Shown in pieces: positions 1 through 11,379 of a stretch of 64,000 nt of DNA. The stretch lies in the NCBI GenBank assembly GCA_963556695.1, contig CAUWAG010000007.1, positions 1,922,001-1,986,000 of the forward strand. The letters are read 5' to 3'. Below the pieces are notes generated by a model. It ran no database searches. It had not been told where the DNA came from and saw nothing but the letters and a program-made list of their open reading frames with translations. Position 1 is the stretch's first letter. Each line of letters starts with the position of its first letter. Both the position numbers and the translations under genes were made by a program. Source of the DNA: Anthostomella pinea (lineage: Eukaryota > Ascomycota > Sordariomycetes > Xylariales > Xylariaceae).

Positions 1-149
1 TTGTCAAATGCTTCATACCACCATCAGCGTTTCATTAGTATCAACTTGGAAGCCTTTTGCTGTACCTAACCATACAGATCCAAATATGCCATCCTCAATC
101 CTCGGACTCATCTTCGATCCCCCATAAGGTCACCGAACTGAGACTCCAT

Positions 150-809
150 CTATTTCTTCAGCGCAGCCTTGGCCAAGTCGGCTAGAGCATCCCGGCGCTT
201 GAACTTGGCATCCTGGATGACACCTGACATGACATCAGCATACTGGATTATGGCAAGTGGCGGGGAAGGAATGCCAAAGGTGGGCAGGTGCGCTGCAAAG
301 ATACATACCCGCATCGGCGTCGCTGGAGAAGTTGCCCGTCCACTCGACAAAGGCGCTGCCCTCGAGCTCGCCCGAGGTGATGGCGTAGCAGCGGATGGTG
401 GACAGGACCGAGGTGTAGGTGAGCTCGGGCTTGGCGGTAATAACACTGTAGGTGATGTAGTGGTTGATGGTCTGCCGAGATGTCAGTAACATGCACAGTC
501 CAAGGAGATATCATTCGAGGAATGGGTCCCATACGCTGTGTTCCTCCTGCTTCACCTCGACCTCACTGCCATCATTGAAGATCCACTGCACAACATCGGT
601 GTCGTCACTAGTGCCCTTGACGAACTGGCTGGACTTCAGGGCGGACCAGAAGTCGCTGAAGTTCTGGACTGGAGGTAAGAGTGTCAGAATAGTCCAGCAT
701 CCTCATTACGCAGCTCGTTTGACCTACGCTTGATGTGGTGCCACACATGGCTGAGCGGGGCCTCGATGACGGCGGATTCAACGACGGAGGTGGAGGTGGG
801 GATCGACAT
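150..809 (-). CDS. SRPBCC (Bet v1/START-like) fold small protein
   Basis: Four exons can be joined in one frame: 728-809, 535-668, 309-471 and 150-223 on the minus strand, giving 150 residues. All three introns have GT..AG ends. The start MSIPTSTSVVESAVIEAPLS is the usual opening of the fungal polyketide-cyclase/SRPBCC family (a beta strand followed by a helix containing VW). The later segments FSDFWSALKSSQF and VLSTIRCYAITSGELEGSAF fit the helix-grip fold, and the end is a lysine-rich helix (FKRRDALADLAKAALKK). Family members bind hydrophobic ligands or act as cyclases; no substrate can be named here. No signal peptide is seen, so the protein is probably cytosolic. The gene looks intact, unlike most of its neighbours to the right. 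Confidence 0.75.
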
Positions 810-1699
810 GATTGCTTCTCTGTTGCTGTTCTCTGGTCGCGTGGTGTTTGATTCTGGGGAAGTGTGATGTTGAGGTCTGGCTGTCTACAACGGGGAGGGG
901 GAATGCAGATGTGTATTTCTGATATTCACTCTTCAAAAGGATGGACATGAGAGTTTGAGACCTCCTCTGATTGCACATGCATAAGGTACAAACGGAGTGG
1001 AAACGTCATTTGTGAGGGGCAACCCCTTTGGGATGGAAGGTGGGAAGGTCCAGAGCGGGGCCCGTCCTAGGCAACTGCCCCCACCACTAACTACATATTT
1101 CCTTAACGGGCATTTTCCTCAGAGAGAATATCGCACAGCTCAATCAGCAGGTGACCTTGTCACGTCCACCACCAATCGCAAGTCTTGATCAGGGACATGG
1201 CGACCGTGGGAGGATGACCGCCCACAATATGAAACGGTTAGTGTGTAGGGGACCTCTCACTTCCTCACCTACACTACGATCTGTGCGAGAGACGTCTGAA
1301 TCGTATGGAAGCTTACATATACGGGACCTCTCTGTTTATGCCAAGGTCTTCAACATGCTTCTGAGTCTATATTTCTGTTGGGATGCTACGTATAGGGTGA
1401 CCCAACGCCTGTTAGGTTCGACCCCTTTTTGGCAGCGTTTTCTATTCCCACCTCGATGTCTACAGCCTCCATCAGGCCAGCGGATAGCAGACCAGCTGCA
1501 GGCTGCGGCAAGTCTCGGCTACCTCTCGGAAGAATGCCCCAGGTGGTGGCTGAGGGGGCAAGGCCGATTGCAGCTTCTGTGTTGCACGACATGGGCGTAC
1601 CACGGGGAGACCAAATGCAAAAATTACATAAAGACCAGTCAGCCCTTCGCCTCATTCACGGATGTTTGCCTACTCCATGTTCCGCCAAAACTACTCACT
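810..1699. other. Intergenic region between divergent genes
   Basis: About 0.9 kb separates the SRPBCC gene (minus) from the pseudogene that starts at 1700 (plus). A long open frame runs through the right part into the pseudogene, but its residues before the MSFGYSVGDF start have no family character, so I treat it as upstream DNA. No repeat or RNA gene is seen. Confidence 0.5.
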
Positions 1700-3716
1700 A
1701 TGTCGTTTGGCTACTCCGTTGGGGACTTCCTTGGAGGAGCTAACCTTACATATCGATTGATCAGAGCCCTTTCAGACTCGCGAGGTGCTTCTGCCGAGTA
1801 CCAAGAGGCAGTGACCGAGCTGAGGGCTACGGAGCAGGCCTTCATGCAGGCTGGCAATCTCGCAAGGAGCAACATGTTCACTCAGGATGTCATGAACGGA
1901 ATCGCCTGTATCGTTCTTTCATCGGTAGAAATCATTGAGAGCTTCTTCGAGCATACCCGAGCCTTGCAGAGCCGTTTGGGCCAGGGTCGTCGCAGTATTA
2001 ATAGCAGCTGGTCTAAAATCGGCTGGCAGCTTTTTGGTAGAGACGAGCTACTAGTGTTGAAGAGACAACTGCATGAGCGGTTGACTTCAGTTAACACCCT
2101 CATAGCAGCTGCGTCTTAGTAAGTACCCATTCTCTGCGATGCGACATTTGTACAGGAGGGAACTGACAGTTGAGTAATAGTCAGATCAACACGCCGTCGA
2201 ATGTCACGCAATATTAACTCAAAGCCGCCGAGACCGGCGCGGACGGCCACGAGAGCGATCAAATCGGGCCAAGCTACTCCGCGCCTGGGCCATCGGAGCG
2301 GCAGAAGGGGCGGCCATTGACCCCTGAAGTCACACCCGTCATAGACCTCGAACGAGCTGCAAGTACAAACGAGGTGGAAGTGAAGTCCCGCGAGGATTTG
2401 GAGCAGGAACTACGGTCCAAGATTAATGCCGAGAATGCTGCAGCTACAGCTGCAGCACAGGCTACTGCCGTCGATACGGATATCAAGGAAAACATGATGA
2501 TCATCAAGCAGATGATGACAGCACTGAACGAGAAGGAAGTCAGGAAAGAGCTTGACGCAACTAAGGCTAAAGCGCCTCTCAGGTTCAAGGATGCAGTCGG
2601 CCGAAAATATAGCTTCCCCTGGCACATATGCCACGTCTGGAAGGTACGTTGGAACTGAATATTTGCTTTGAAGTTACCGGGCTCATGCTTTGCACCAAGG
2701 GAATGGAAGACCTGATAAAGCACGTTTCTTCATGTGGACATTATTGGACCGCATGTCCAAGCTGGGCACTACCATCTCATTGGACCCAATGGGGAGATCA
2801 TTATTCCTCAAGTTTGGGAGAAGGTAGTCCAGCCTGGCTGGGCTATTACCATGCACATGTGGCTCATGGACCGACCTCCACTCACCCATCGGCTTCCTGT
2901 GGATCGCCCTCCCACGCATCGACCTGCCAAACATGGACCTCCGATAAATCGACCTCCTCAGGGACGGCACAACTTTGGTCGCCCTGCAGAGCCTGGTCCC
3001 ACGGCTGCTGTGCCTTCAAACAGTACTCGGCCACTGCCTCCATCTCGTCTTCCTCATCACCACTCTACGAGTGGTTCACAAGGCTACCCAAGGCCTGAAG
3101 GCTTGAGAATTGTGCGCGGAGGGGGACCCCTATCACCACCGCCGCCATATATTGACAGTTCCCAAAACCCGGCTGCTCCTTTTATAAGCAACTCGCAGGA
3201 CACGAGAGAGCACAAGGCTTCATCACCGTTTAAGGACGGTGTCCCATCGGGGTTGAATCAGTATATAGAGCCCTCGGCACAACCATCCCAGTTTCAAACC
3301 CAGCAACGTTCGCTTCCTCAAGGAACGGATCTACCTGCGTTCTGGAAGCTCGATCAGTTCGAACCGAACTGGCGGAGCAAATACAGCGCCTTAATAGCTC
3401 AGAATGGTCTCACCGATGGCTTCATCCGAGAAAACCAAGAAGGGATTATGAAATTTCTGTTGGAGTGGAATGCCGTAGCGGAGCCTCGGGACGACCAGAG
3501 CGACACGACTGGGTCCCATACATATGCTAACTCGGATGCGTCAGGTGTGTGAGGTATGGAAGCAGTGTGAAGCCGCCAGGTAGAAGGGACATCCGGCGAA
3601 AGTGGTCTCGTGGTAACGTGAGATATTCTCGTAGAGGTCGCCGCGGTTCGAGGAAGGATCAGAGTGAATGGGAGTCGGAGGAAGAAGAGCAACTGCAGCC
3701 AGAGACTTCAGGTTAA
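1700..3716 (+). pseudogene. Fungal N-terminal helical domain + ubiquitin-like domain protein, broken
   Basis: The start at 1700 opens with MSFGYSVGDFLGGANLTYRL, the signature beginning of a large fungal family that pairs an N-terminal helical domain with a later ubiquitin-like domain. Intron 1 (2119-2180) joins into YQINTPSNVTQY. The frame then meets TAA at 2215-2217, which is one C-to-T change from CAA. It continues through a coiled-coil acidic stretch (about 2340-2560) into the ubiquitin-like domain (APLRFKDAVGRKYSFPW). Intron 2 is 2644-2699. At about 2718-2722 the frame shifts between LIKH and the expected LHVDIIGPHV. The proline-rich tail follows to 3552, and a basic/acidic tail in yet another frame ends at 3716. 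The function of the family is unknown; some members neighbour NACHT or heterokaryon-incompatibility genes. One nonsense change and at least two frame changes argue for a dead gene, although sequencing error cannot be excluded for the shifts. Confidence 0.7.
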
Positions 3717-4498
3717 ACGCCGAGGCGACCTAATTTACGGGTGGTGGCCAAACTACAACTTCAGGCAACTATAACAGAGGACCATTCATTAACAAACTTC
3801 GTGGCCCATATCTTTCCAATGAGACAATTTACTGGCGGTTCAAGCAAGGGAATGATTGGACTGCTTTTTGATTCACATGCTATGCACAATAACTAGATTT
3901 CATTGCCCACGTCCCGTTGCTTTTTTTCAACTTGGTAAATACTTTGTCGGGTATGAAACACTCCAGTCTGTTTGGGTTTGTGTTTCTGCATAGCAAGGTG
4001 TTACGGTATTACATAATACCTCCACATATTTATGTACATATATACCTCTAGCTTCCCCTTTCTCTTCTGACCTTGCCTCTTCTTCCTTAGATATCGTTGA
4101 ATCTAGATATTTCATCCTATCAGCCCTGACCAGCGCAGCTGCAGGCCTGATTGTCACACAAGGAAGCCGACTGATGGTTATCACGGCGTTGAGGCTGGCC
4201 ATGTGACCCTGCGTCACAGTTGGGACAAAGTCTGGATGAGGGACTATCACTAAGTCGCCAAAAGGGTGCCTTATACGTGTAAACAAGGTAGGCTGGGGCG
4301 TGGAGCCACCATATCATATCAGTCAAGCGACAAGGCACGCCAGGAACATCACGATAGTAGTACTCTGTCGAACCATGGCCCTGGAAACTCATCACACTTT
4401 GTTCCCTGGCGTACCAGAATGAAACCAGTGACTCAAGGTCCTCCATTCATAAGTTTGACATGCACGAAACATGGACATACACAGGAGCGGAGAAATCA
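3717..4498. other. Intergenic, no gene seen
   Basis: AT-rich stretches (around 3890-4080) and short open frames without family character. Nothing else is supported. Confidence 0.5.
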
Positions 4499-4503
4499 AG
4501 ACT

Positions 4504-4701
4504 TGTTGCATTATGGGCTACGTTAGCCCATCCACAGTCATCGTTCAGGATCACCATCCCCATTTGTGACTCTGTCACATATGTGGCCAATATAAGGCCA
4601 CGTATCCTTTCCTTTACTTTCTTGCATATATATAGGGCCATTCTGGCCGCTCCAGAGTAGCTCGAATTCCTCTCCTTAATAGAACACTTTGAAATCTCAC
4701 A
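4504..4701. mobile_element. Solo LTR of an LTR retrotransposon, 198 bp
   Basis: The block begins TGTTGCATTATGGGC and ends ..AAATCTCACA, so it has the TG..CA ends of an LTR. It is flanked by a perfect 5-bp duplication AGACT (4499-4503 and 4702-4706). A TATA-like TATATATAGGGCC lies at about 4626, where an LTR promoter is expected. A second copy of the same length, with scattered differences, lies at 56482-56679. No internal coding region is present here, so it is a solo LTR left by recombination. Which superfamily it belongs to cannot be told. Confidence 0.85.
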
Positions 4702-4801
4702 AGACTATGTAAGAACAGCAAGCAAATCGCGCTCTTGAACAAGCGTGCGGAGGCATGGAGGATAAATACGTAAGAGCTTACTAAACTTCTAGTCACTATA
4801 G

Positions 4802-4893
4802 ATTGATTGATTGATTGATTGATTGTATTTAACGTGGGGGATCGCTCCTCAGTAGTGCAAACCACGCCTCCCAGAGCCTCTGCATCGCAGGGG
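4802..4893 (-). mobile_element. Extremely 5'-truncated Tad-like LINE, 92 bp
   Basis: Read on the minus strand, the block is the last part of the LINE 3' UTR followed by TTAAATACAATC and a (CAAT)n tail. It matches the 3' ends of the LINE copies at 30.1 and 34.6 kb. It is flanked by the perfect 15-bp direct repeat TTCTAGTCACTATAG at 4787-4801 and 4894-4908, the target-site duplication expected from target-primed reverse transcription. Confidence 0.9.
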
Positions 4894-4908
4894 TTCTAGT
4901 CACTATAG

Positions 4909-5802
4909 TTTCAGTAGTTCCCTCATCGAGAGACCAGGCTCCCATACAAGAGTAACGAACGAAATAGCGGCGCCAATGAACACATCATTCGTCACACCCG
5001 ATGTGTTTTCTGTCTTGTATAGAAATGAGCATTGGTACAGGTTTTTGTGGCCAAGCCAAACTCACTTACCGTCACTATGGGATTATATGTATTGTTATAC
5101 CTGCTCTCTGATTTCATGTCGATGGGATGTCGTTCGCAGCCGGTGGTTGGTCATGGTGCTGGAGGGGAACCAAAGTATTTACGAGCGAACATATATACAT
5201 ATCTTAAAAGATTGGGAATGTCCTAGAGAAGTTACCGTATCCTACTGATACATAGGCTTGTTTACGTGGAAACGACAGGCTTGGCGGACGCGTTGCTGGT
5301 CTATTTTCGGATCACCCATTCGCATCACCCAGCAACGCAAGCGCGGATACTAAGGTAGATTCTCAGCACCTGGACTCTACCAGAGCTACCCATTTCTGGA
5401 GGTCCTCTTGCATGTTTACACGCGACATCAAACAGCTCCTACGCGTCAACTCGCGTTGTGCCAACACCACAGCCAACTTCTCCACCCACTGTTGAAATCA
5501 ATCTCCTCTCGTAGCGTATACGTGCCCACTCGAACGCGGCGCCGAACGCGACGCCTAGCGAGACTTGATCTCTTGTATCGCGTTTCTCAGCTGGCCAACT
5601 CGACTGTTCAGGCCACATTGCTGCTGCGAGCCGAGGCTACTTTTGCGCTACACCTTACGTTTCCAGAGCCTGGGAAAGTTGCCACAACACGACGGTAACC
5701 AAAGACTAAAGCGCCTCTTTCGGAGATCGATTCGGGCACTCGCTGACCATTGTAACAGGGCGTAAGCACCCTCTTCATCGAATCGACAGATTAGGCACCG
5801 CC
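4909..5802. other. Intergenic, upstream of helical-family pseudogene
   Basis: A GC-rich inverted repeat (CGTTGCTGG at about 5289, CCAGCAACG at about 5329) brackets a 23-nt spacer. An arginine-rich open frame at 5408-5698 shows no recognisable domain. No gene can be supported. Confidence 0.4.
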
Positions 5803-8688
5803 ATGGATATTGGCACCAATCATGTTATCCCGGTGCGCGTCCCACGACCGATACGTGAGGAGACCGAGAAGCCGCCTTCACACCTTCAGCAGATACTGGG
5901 TACCCTCAGACCGTCCAAACCAGTGGCGCGAGTCGTACCACAGACGGGAAAGTGGTACATGACGACCACACATAATGGCGATGTATCTGTCCAAACTGTC
6001 CCTGGTCAACGTCTGGAACCCAACAATGAGCCCACGATACCATAGGCCAGCCATGGCTTCTGTCAGACCTGCCACGAACAATTCTTCCCAGCCTCCCATC
6101 TCATCCTCGACCCGGAAGCCAGGTCAATTGCAGAATCCTTCGCGAAGAACATCACTCAGAACCGGATCCATTTGTCGGCGACGATAGAGGACCATGGCAA
6201 TCAAATCTACAGAAAGTGGAAGAACTTTGGCGCCAAAAAGCGACACGACGCGTTGAACCACGTAACCGAATTGATCGAAAAGGACTCGGGGTTCATCGTT
6301 TTGCCGACTTCGAGCAGACCAAAGGCGAGCACTGGCTCAGGCTGCTTATCACCCGCCTCGCAGCATTTCATCACGCCCGTGTGTCCTATCAAATACGTAG
6401 CATTCGTCGACAGCTGGTTCATGCCGCGCATGAATAAGGAAGATCTTTCGACCGACCCATCGTGGCTCGCCGTGAGCGTGCAACAAGCCATAAATGCAAA
6501 TGCATTCAGTCTGCCGAGCCAGCACGCAGAGACTGTGAGGCTGCTTGAGGCACACGACGTCCTTCCGGCATTGTACAACCCGAACGGTATAAGCTTTTGT
6601 TGCGTGGTCACGTGACCCACTTGGGTTGGCATATTGCCCACATCCACTGCAGCTGCGCACCACCTCCAGGCCTCAACAGCAACAACACCAATACAGCAGA
6701 TATGCAACCTTTTGGCCTTCTTGCTGTGCAACAGCTTTGAAGATGCCAAATTTGGAGAGCTTGTACCATGGAGTCGCGACGATGCTCACACTCAGAAGGC
6801 GGTAGGATTCACCAGAGCTCATCTTATCCTAGTTGCGGAAGACAGATGCCTTGCCTGCTTCGCCGAATCGTATGCTTCATTGTCGATGACCTGCGAAGCT
6901 CGTTGGTTCGTAGTCAACCGACAAGCAGGAAACTTCACGGGTTAAAGAGGCAGGAGAAGTTTGCGATTGACATTTCGCGTGAGGGTCATAATGAATGGGA
7001 CGCAAGAGTACATGATACAGTTGAACGTGATCCGTTCGAGACGCGAAGTGACCCCGATGTCGAGAAGGTGGTCAGCCTTTTGCAGGATTGCTACGACCAA
7101 GCGTACGACTACCTGGGCCTCCTGCAAACGGATCCTCGATTCATGCAGTACGAATGCAAGAAGATCATACAGAGCCCGGTGATCAAGCGACTGCCCTTCG
7201 GAAAGCAGTGCGGCATCGCATTGGACGAGATTTTCATTGCGCCGTTACGATATGAGCTCTATTGGAACGAGTTGGTCTCACAGGCCACCGACTCGGCCGG
7301 AATGTGGAAGCTGTCCCTCGGGACGACAAATCCCGTCTGCCATGCACTATCAAATCACATGAGTAGCAGATTAAGAGACCTTATGGATCTGATCCTTGCC
7401 ACGATGATTTGTGAGCTCCGAGCCATGCTGCCATTTAAGAAGGCTTTCGAGGAGCATTTCGACATCAAAATGACATCCGGGGGACAAATGAGAATCCTCA
7501 AAGCTACCTCGGGTGTCTATCGCGAGTCTAGTGACAATCTTTTCTGGGCGCTACACTAGATGTGTGCGGATCCAAAAAGAACTATCAATGGGCAGCCGAG
7601 AGATTACCTCAAAATCATCACGAGATCGATGGACAACCTATCTGGAGGTCTGTGTCGAATAATAGACGACATCATTGTTTTGGACGTGGTTCGCAATCTG
7701 GTCTTGAGCCAGATAAGAAAGCAAAGCCCCCATCAACATCAACAAGTCGTCTTCGACCCCTACGCCCAGTCGCTCCATGACAACATCGGTAGAGACTATT
7801 ACAAGGCGGTCACCGCTTGCCCACACGACGAGCTTCATGAATCCCTTGCCACGACTGCGGATCTCATTGGTGGTTTCCTCAAACATACCCCGTGGCCCAC
7901 AGGCAAGAGGGATGACGCCTGGCGCAAGGCGGCGGATCTCTCTCAAAGCGCTTTGATGGTCATGTGGACCGAGGTCTGCAGTGAGATTCAACTCAGGATG
8001 CAGCAAGCAGGGAGTGTCGAAGACATATCTCTCGTCACGAACCAAACTCCAAGTGTCGACGAAAAACCACCCTTCCCCACTGCCGCCGAGTCCCGAACTT
8101 GTGGCCGCACTGACAGAGGAACCAATCCTGCAAGAACCACAAGCACACATAGAGGGTGGATATGCCGGACAGACCTGCGGGCGAGCTGTCCTCTTGAACC
8201 ATGAGGTTCGAGTAAAGTTTGTTTGTTTGTTTGTTTGTTTTGTATTTAACGGCTAAGTTCGAGTAAAGGAGAAGACTCGCGGCCAGGGCAAAACTATAAG
8301 CGAGTCGGATGAGGTCGAGGGAGGAGCACAACAGAAAGCCTTGCCTGACATCTCATTGAAGGAGGTAAACTTGATTCTGGTACGGCAGCTTCTTGGTGCG
8401 CATGATCACCCAGAGCGCAAGCGAGGTTGTCGCTGGACTGACTTTCTTGACTTGATGGCCGACGCGGGATTCAGCATCACGCCCGTAGGCGGCTCCTGTT
8501 ACCGGTTCGTCAACATCAATGATGGGGGCTCCATCCGATTCGATCGCCCGCATCCAGGCTGCGCAGTGGAGCCTGTGCTGCTGAGTTCGTTCGGCTACCG
8601 AATGAAGAAGCGGTTTGCATGGGAATTTGAAAGGTTCGGATGCAGAGAAGGGAAGAGCCAGAGTCGAGCTTTTCCTAGCAAGCTCTAG
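5803..8688 (+). pseudogene. Large fungal helical protein family (Ipa-like), copy 1, multiply broken
   Basis: Coding similarity to a large, uncharacterised fungal helical family is clear from about 6057 (CHEQFFPASHL, then TIEDHGNQIYRKWKNF, the family's N-terminal signature) to 8688 (LILVRQLLGAH, WTDFLDLMADAGFSI, RFDRPHPG, the C-terminal signature). Whether the open frame from ATG 5803 belongs to it is uncertain. The reading passes through several frames: breaks at about 6600 and 6840, a stop at 7557-7559, another shift near 8090, and a stop at 8254-8256 supplied by a small LINE tail insertion. Key segments seen are FEDAKFGELVPWS, LLQDCYDQAYDYLGLLQTDP and LDVVRNLVLSQIRKQ. The function of the family is not established. 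A second copy lies at 21.2-23.9 kb in the opposite orientation and decayed in a different way. Confidence 0.75.
8206..8268 (-). mobile_element. 39-bp LINE tail insertion with 12-bp target duplication
   Basis: The perfect 12-bp repeat GTTCGAGTAAAG (8206-8217 and 8257-8268) flanks 39 bp. On the minus strand this insert reads as a short piece ending in TTAAATAC plus an (AAAC)n tail, the same 3' end as the Tad-like LINE at 30.1 kb. The insert plus the duplicated target is 51 bp, so the host frame is kept (VRVK..VRVKEKTRG) except for a TAA at 8254-8256. Confidence 0.9.
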
Positions 8689-9649
8689 CGAACATGACAA
8701 GCCCAACGAGGACGAAGAAAGTTTTGCGCTAAAAATTTCCAGCGTCTGTGGTTCACACACGGCATCACATCTCCTCTGCAGGACCCGGCGCACCTTCATG
8801 TTAGGAAAGTTGGCATACCAGCTATGTCATCCACGTCCATTGCCCGTGGTGGTACTGCAAAACGACTTCAATTCTCTCCACAATGGAACGCCCCGGCCTC
8901 CTGAATATATACCAGTCACGGGATCATTCAAAACTGGCTCAGTTTTTGTTCATACGTGGTCGAACGTCGCCTCAATGTCGGAGACCCCGTTCGCAACAGT
9001 TTTGCTTGTCTTGTTGATTGCAAGCCTTCTACAATGGTATCACTCGTCAGCCATTCGGAGTGGTGGTACCTCTCATCTCCATAGAGAGGCTTCAGGTATG
9101 AGTGCAAGCGCCATCTCCAACAGGGGCTACTCAAGCCCAAACATCAGGGCAAAACAACCATGCTGGATTTGCCACATCGCCACTAAGAAGTGAGCCGAGG
9201 CAGCTAGACCTAGTGATAAGTTATAGGTGCGGCAGCTGCGCTAGGTACTTTGTAAAAAATAGAAAACCAATGGAATTATGGTCAAGATGACAATGGATGG
9301 CGCACTGCTGTCTTCTTCTCGGCCAGTCAATCCTGTAAGTCAGAACAAACTATTGGAGACAGGGTTTTCTCCGAAATCACACTTAATTGGCCCAGACTTC
9401 CGAAACCCTTTCTCCGTATCTTTCGCCCGAACCTCACGCATTCTTCCGACATACCGCCAATACGACAGCACTCCAGGTTCCACCTGGAAGCCCACAGCCA
9501 AATACGCAAATGCTGAGCAAAGCGCAAGAAGTGGCAACACGGCTGGGTTACTATCGAGTTGACATGAGCAACGGCGAGGGTGCATAGTGGCCCTCCATTC
9601 CATGGAAAGTGCCAGTAGGAGGGATGCGACGTGTGTTAGCTTTAATAAT
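8689..9649. other. Intergenic, no gene recognised
   Basis: An open frame at 8615-9193 contains a hydrophobic stretch (TVLLVLLIASLLQW) but overlaps the pseudogene end and shows no family character or intron signals. I see nothing else. Confidence 0.4.
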
Positions 9650-10149
9650 GAGTTCTCTTATTTGCACCTTACCAAGATCCCTTATTTGTACCTTACTTTA
9701 GTCTGCAACCTGACAGCCACCTGACAGCGGGCTGACCACCAAGCTTACCACCAACAGATCTAACCCAGCTTCTAGGGACATGATGATCCGAAATCGTATA
9801 GCATTTCCTTACGAAACCTGATGGTAATAGCCGTTTAATTCGGCTTCGATTGAATGCGACCGATAGCTACGTATTTCGTTACGATGGACATGATGATCTA
9901 GAATCATATGGCATTACCACACGAAAGCCGATCGTGACTACCATCCAGTTCGGCTAAGCTATCCATTTAACTGCGATTAACGTGTCTAGCTAGGACGGAC
10001 ATTACGATCTAGAATTAAGTGGCATCTCTATATAAAACCTGATCATGGTGGCCATCTAGCCTGGCAGATGGGCTGCAGCTGGCTAGCAGGTGGGTGACCC
10101 TACTAAGGTGCAAATAAGGGATCTTGGTAAGGTGCAAATAGGAGAACTC
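9650..10149. mobile_element. 500-bp TIR element (MITE) with internal tandem repeats
   Basis: The ends are inverted repeats of about 47 bp: left 9650-9696 starts GAGTTCTCTTATTTGCACCT, and right 10103-10149 is its reverse complement with few changes. Each arm holds two near-direct copies of CTTATTTGCACCTTA. Weaker inverted similarity continues inward to about 90 bp. The core is built of three degenerate tandem units of about 110 bp starting near 9775, 9885 and 9996, each opening GGACATNA(T/C)GATC. No coding capacity is seen. TAAT-like bases lie at both borders, but no exact target duplication can be fixed. The mobilising transposase is unknown. Confidence 0.8.
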
Positions 10150-10510
10150 TTAATGGAGGCAGCGTAAATAGGAGAATTTGAAATATCGTCCAATTACACA
10201 ACCTTCGTAGGTACTTGAAATCATATATTGCTCGCAACGTAGGCTGATAGTAGGCGTGTAGAGGAAATGACTGTGCTCATGAGACTGGCTGGAATGTCCA
10301 GCAACTCAACGTTCAATGTGAAAGTCGATCTATATGTCGATTGATCTCGAGGTTCATGGAGAATGGGCCACGTAGAGAGAATCTGCGCGAAGTCGGTGCA
10401 AGGGCAGAAAGAGGCAAATTGGGTGTAAGAATGAGTGGAGTGTGGTGGTACTACACAGCTGGAGTTGTCAGGTAGCTATAGCGCTCACCAACAATGAAGC
10501 TGTCACACAT
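10150..10510. other. Intergenic, no gene seen
   Basis: No open frame of note. The short stretch AAATAGGAGAATTTGAAATAT at about 10167 resembles one at about 17427 (GATAGGAGAATCTTAAATAT). Confidence 0.4.
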
Positions 10511-11379
10511 CTAACTGCCCTCACTTTTGGAGGCCCCGTTCTTGGAACTGTCCCCTCCATCCGAACGGCCCTTTTCGTCGGAGTCATCTTCCCGGCTGGA
10601 TCTATCCTTCTGCCCAGCCCTCTTCATGTGATCAAGCTTGTCCTTGAGCACAGCAAAGTCCCTCTTAGTCTCGAAGAACGCGACCTGAATGGAGCGCGTC
10701 CCATCCCAGTAAATGGGCAGGATGCCTTTCCATCCGCAAACAAAAATCGCTCCCCATCTTGCGCCATGTCTCCGGGCCAACTCCTCAAAGATTGGCATGA
10801 CAGCTTCTGCGAGTTGATGCGCGCGGTGTGCTTCTTCGAACGCCAAGTCCTCCGATACACTCCTGAGCGCCAGCTGGCAAAACAGAAATGGGCGGCTTTG
10901 GTCGTCGGGGTCTGGCGTCGTGAGAACGCGGGTCCTGACTTGCGGCTTCCACGCGGCGGCGGATGTCATGGGCAGCTTGCCGTGGTCGGTAATTGTGTTT
11001 TCCGTCCAGACCTCTCCCATGAACCAGGCTGCGCGTTTGCAGAAAACTTCCCACCCGTGCTCGGTACCGGCTTGATACAAGATGTCGTCGAATACAGCCT
11101 TCACAGCTGCTGCAGATCTTTCCCGGTTGGCCCGATGAGGATCGATGATAAGACCAATTGATACAATGATTGGCCCTAATAGCTTTCCGGCTTGGAGAAC
11201 TGCGGGCTTTCGGGGTACTGATCGCTTCGGTTGGTGGCGGAAGAATGGGCGAGCAAATCGTGCGAGTGCCGTCCATTGTAATGTAATGCGTTGGACGGCT
11301 TAGTGAGATCGGTCCGAACCCTCGCATACATGCGCCGCAGCGACACAAACGCTCTAAATCTCGTCGACATCCGGTGCAT
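10511..11379 (-). CDS. Hypothetical protein, possible frameshift near N-terminus
   Basis: I do not recognise the family. The sure part is the minus-strand frame running through KLLGPIIVSIGLIIDPH, KAVFDDILYQAGTEHGWEVF, DHGKLPMTSAAAW and HGARWGAIFVCGWKG. It ends in a charged, serine-rich tail (KDRSSREDDSDEK) at 10511. The frame upstream of 11104 remains coding-like to about 11300 (LQWTALARFARPFFRHQPKR). There a shift of one base (ACTAAG|CCGTCC) would link it to MHRMSTRFRAFVSLRRMYAR starting at 11379. An intron with that acceptor is the alternative explanation. There is no signal peptide, and one weak hydrophobic segment (IIVSIGLII). Confidence 0.5.

Noticed and set aside
8615..9193. 192-codon plus-strand open frame
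   Set aside because: Overlaps the end of the helical-family pseudogene in another frame, with no family character apart from one hydrophobic stretch.
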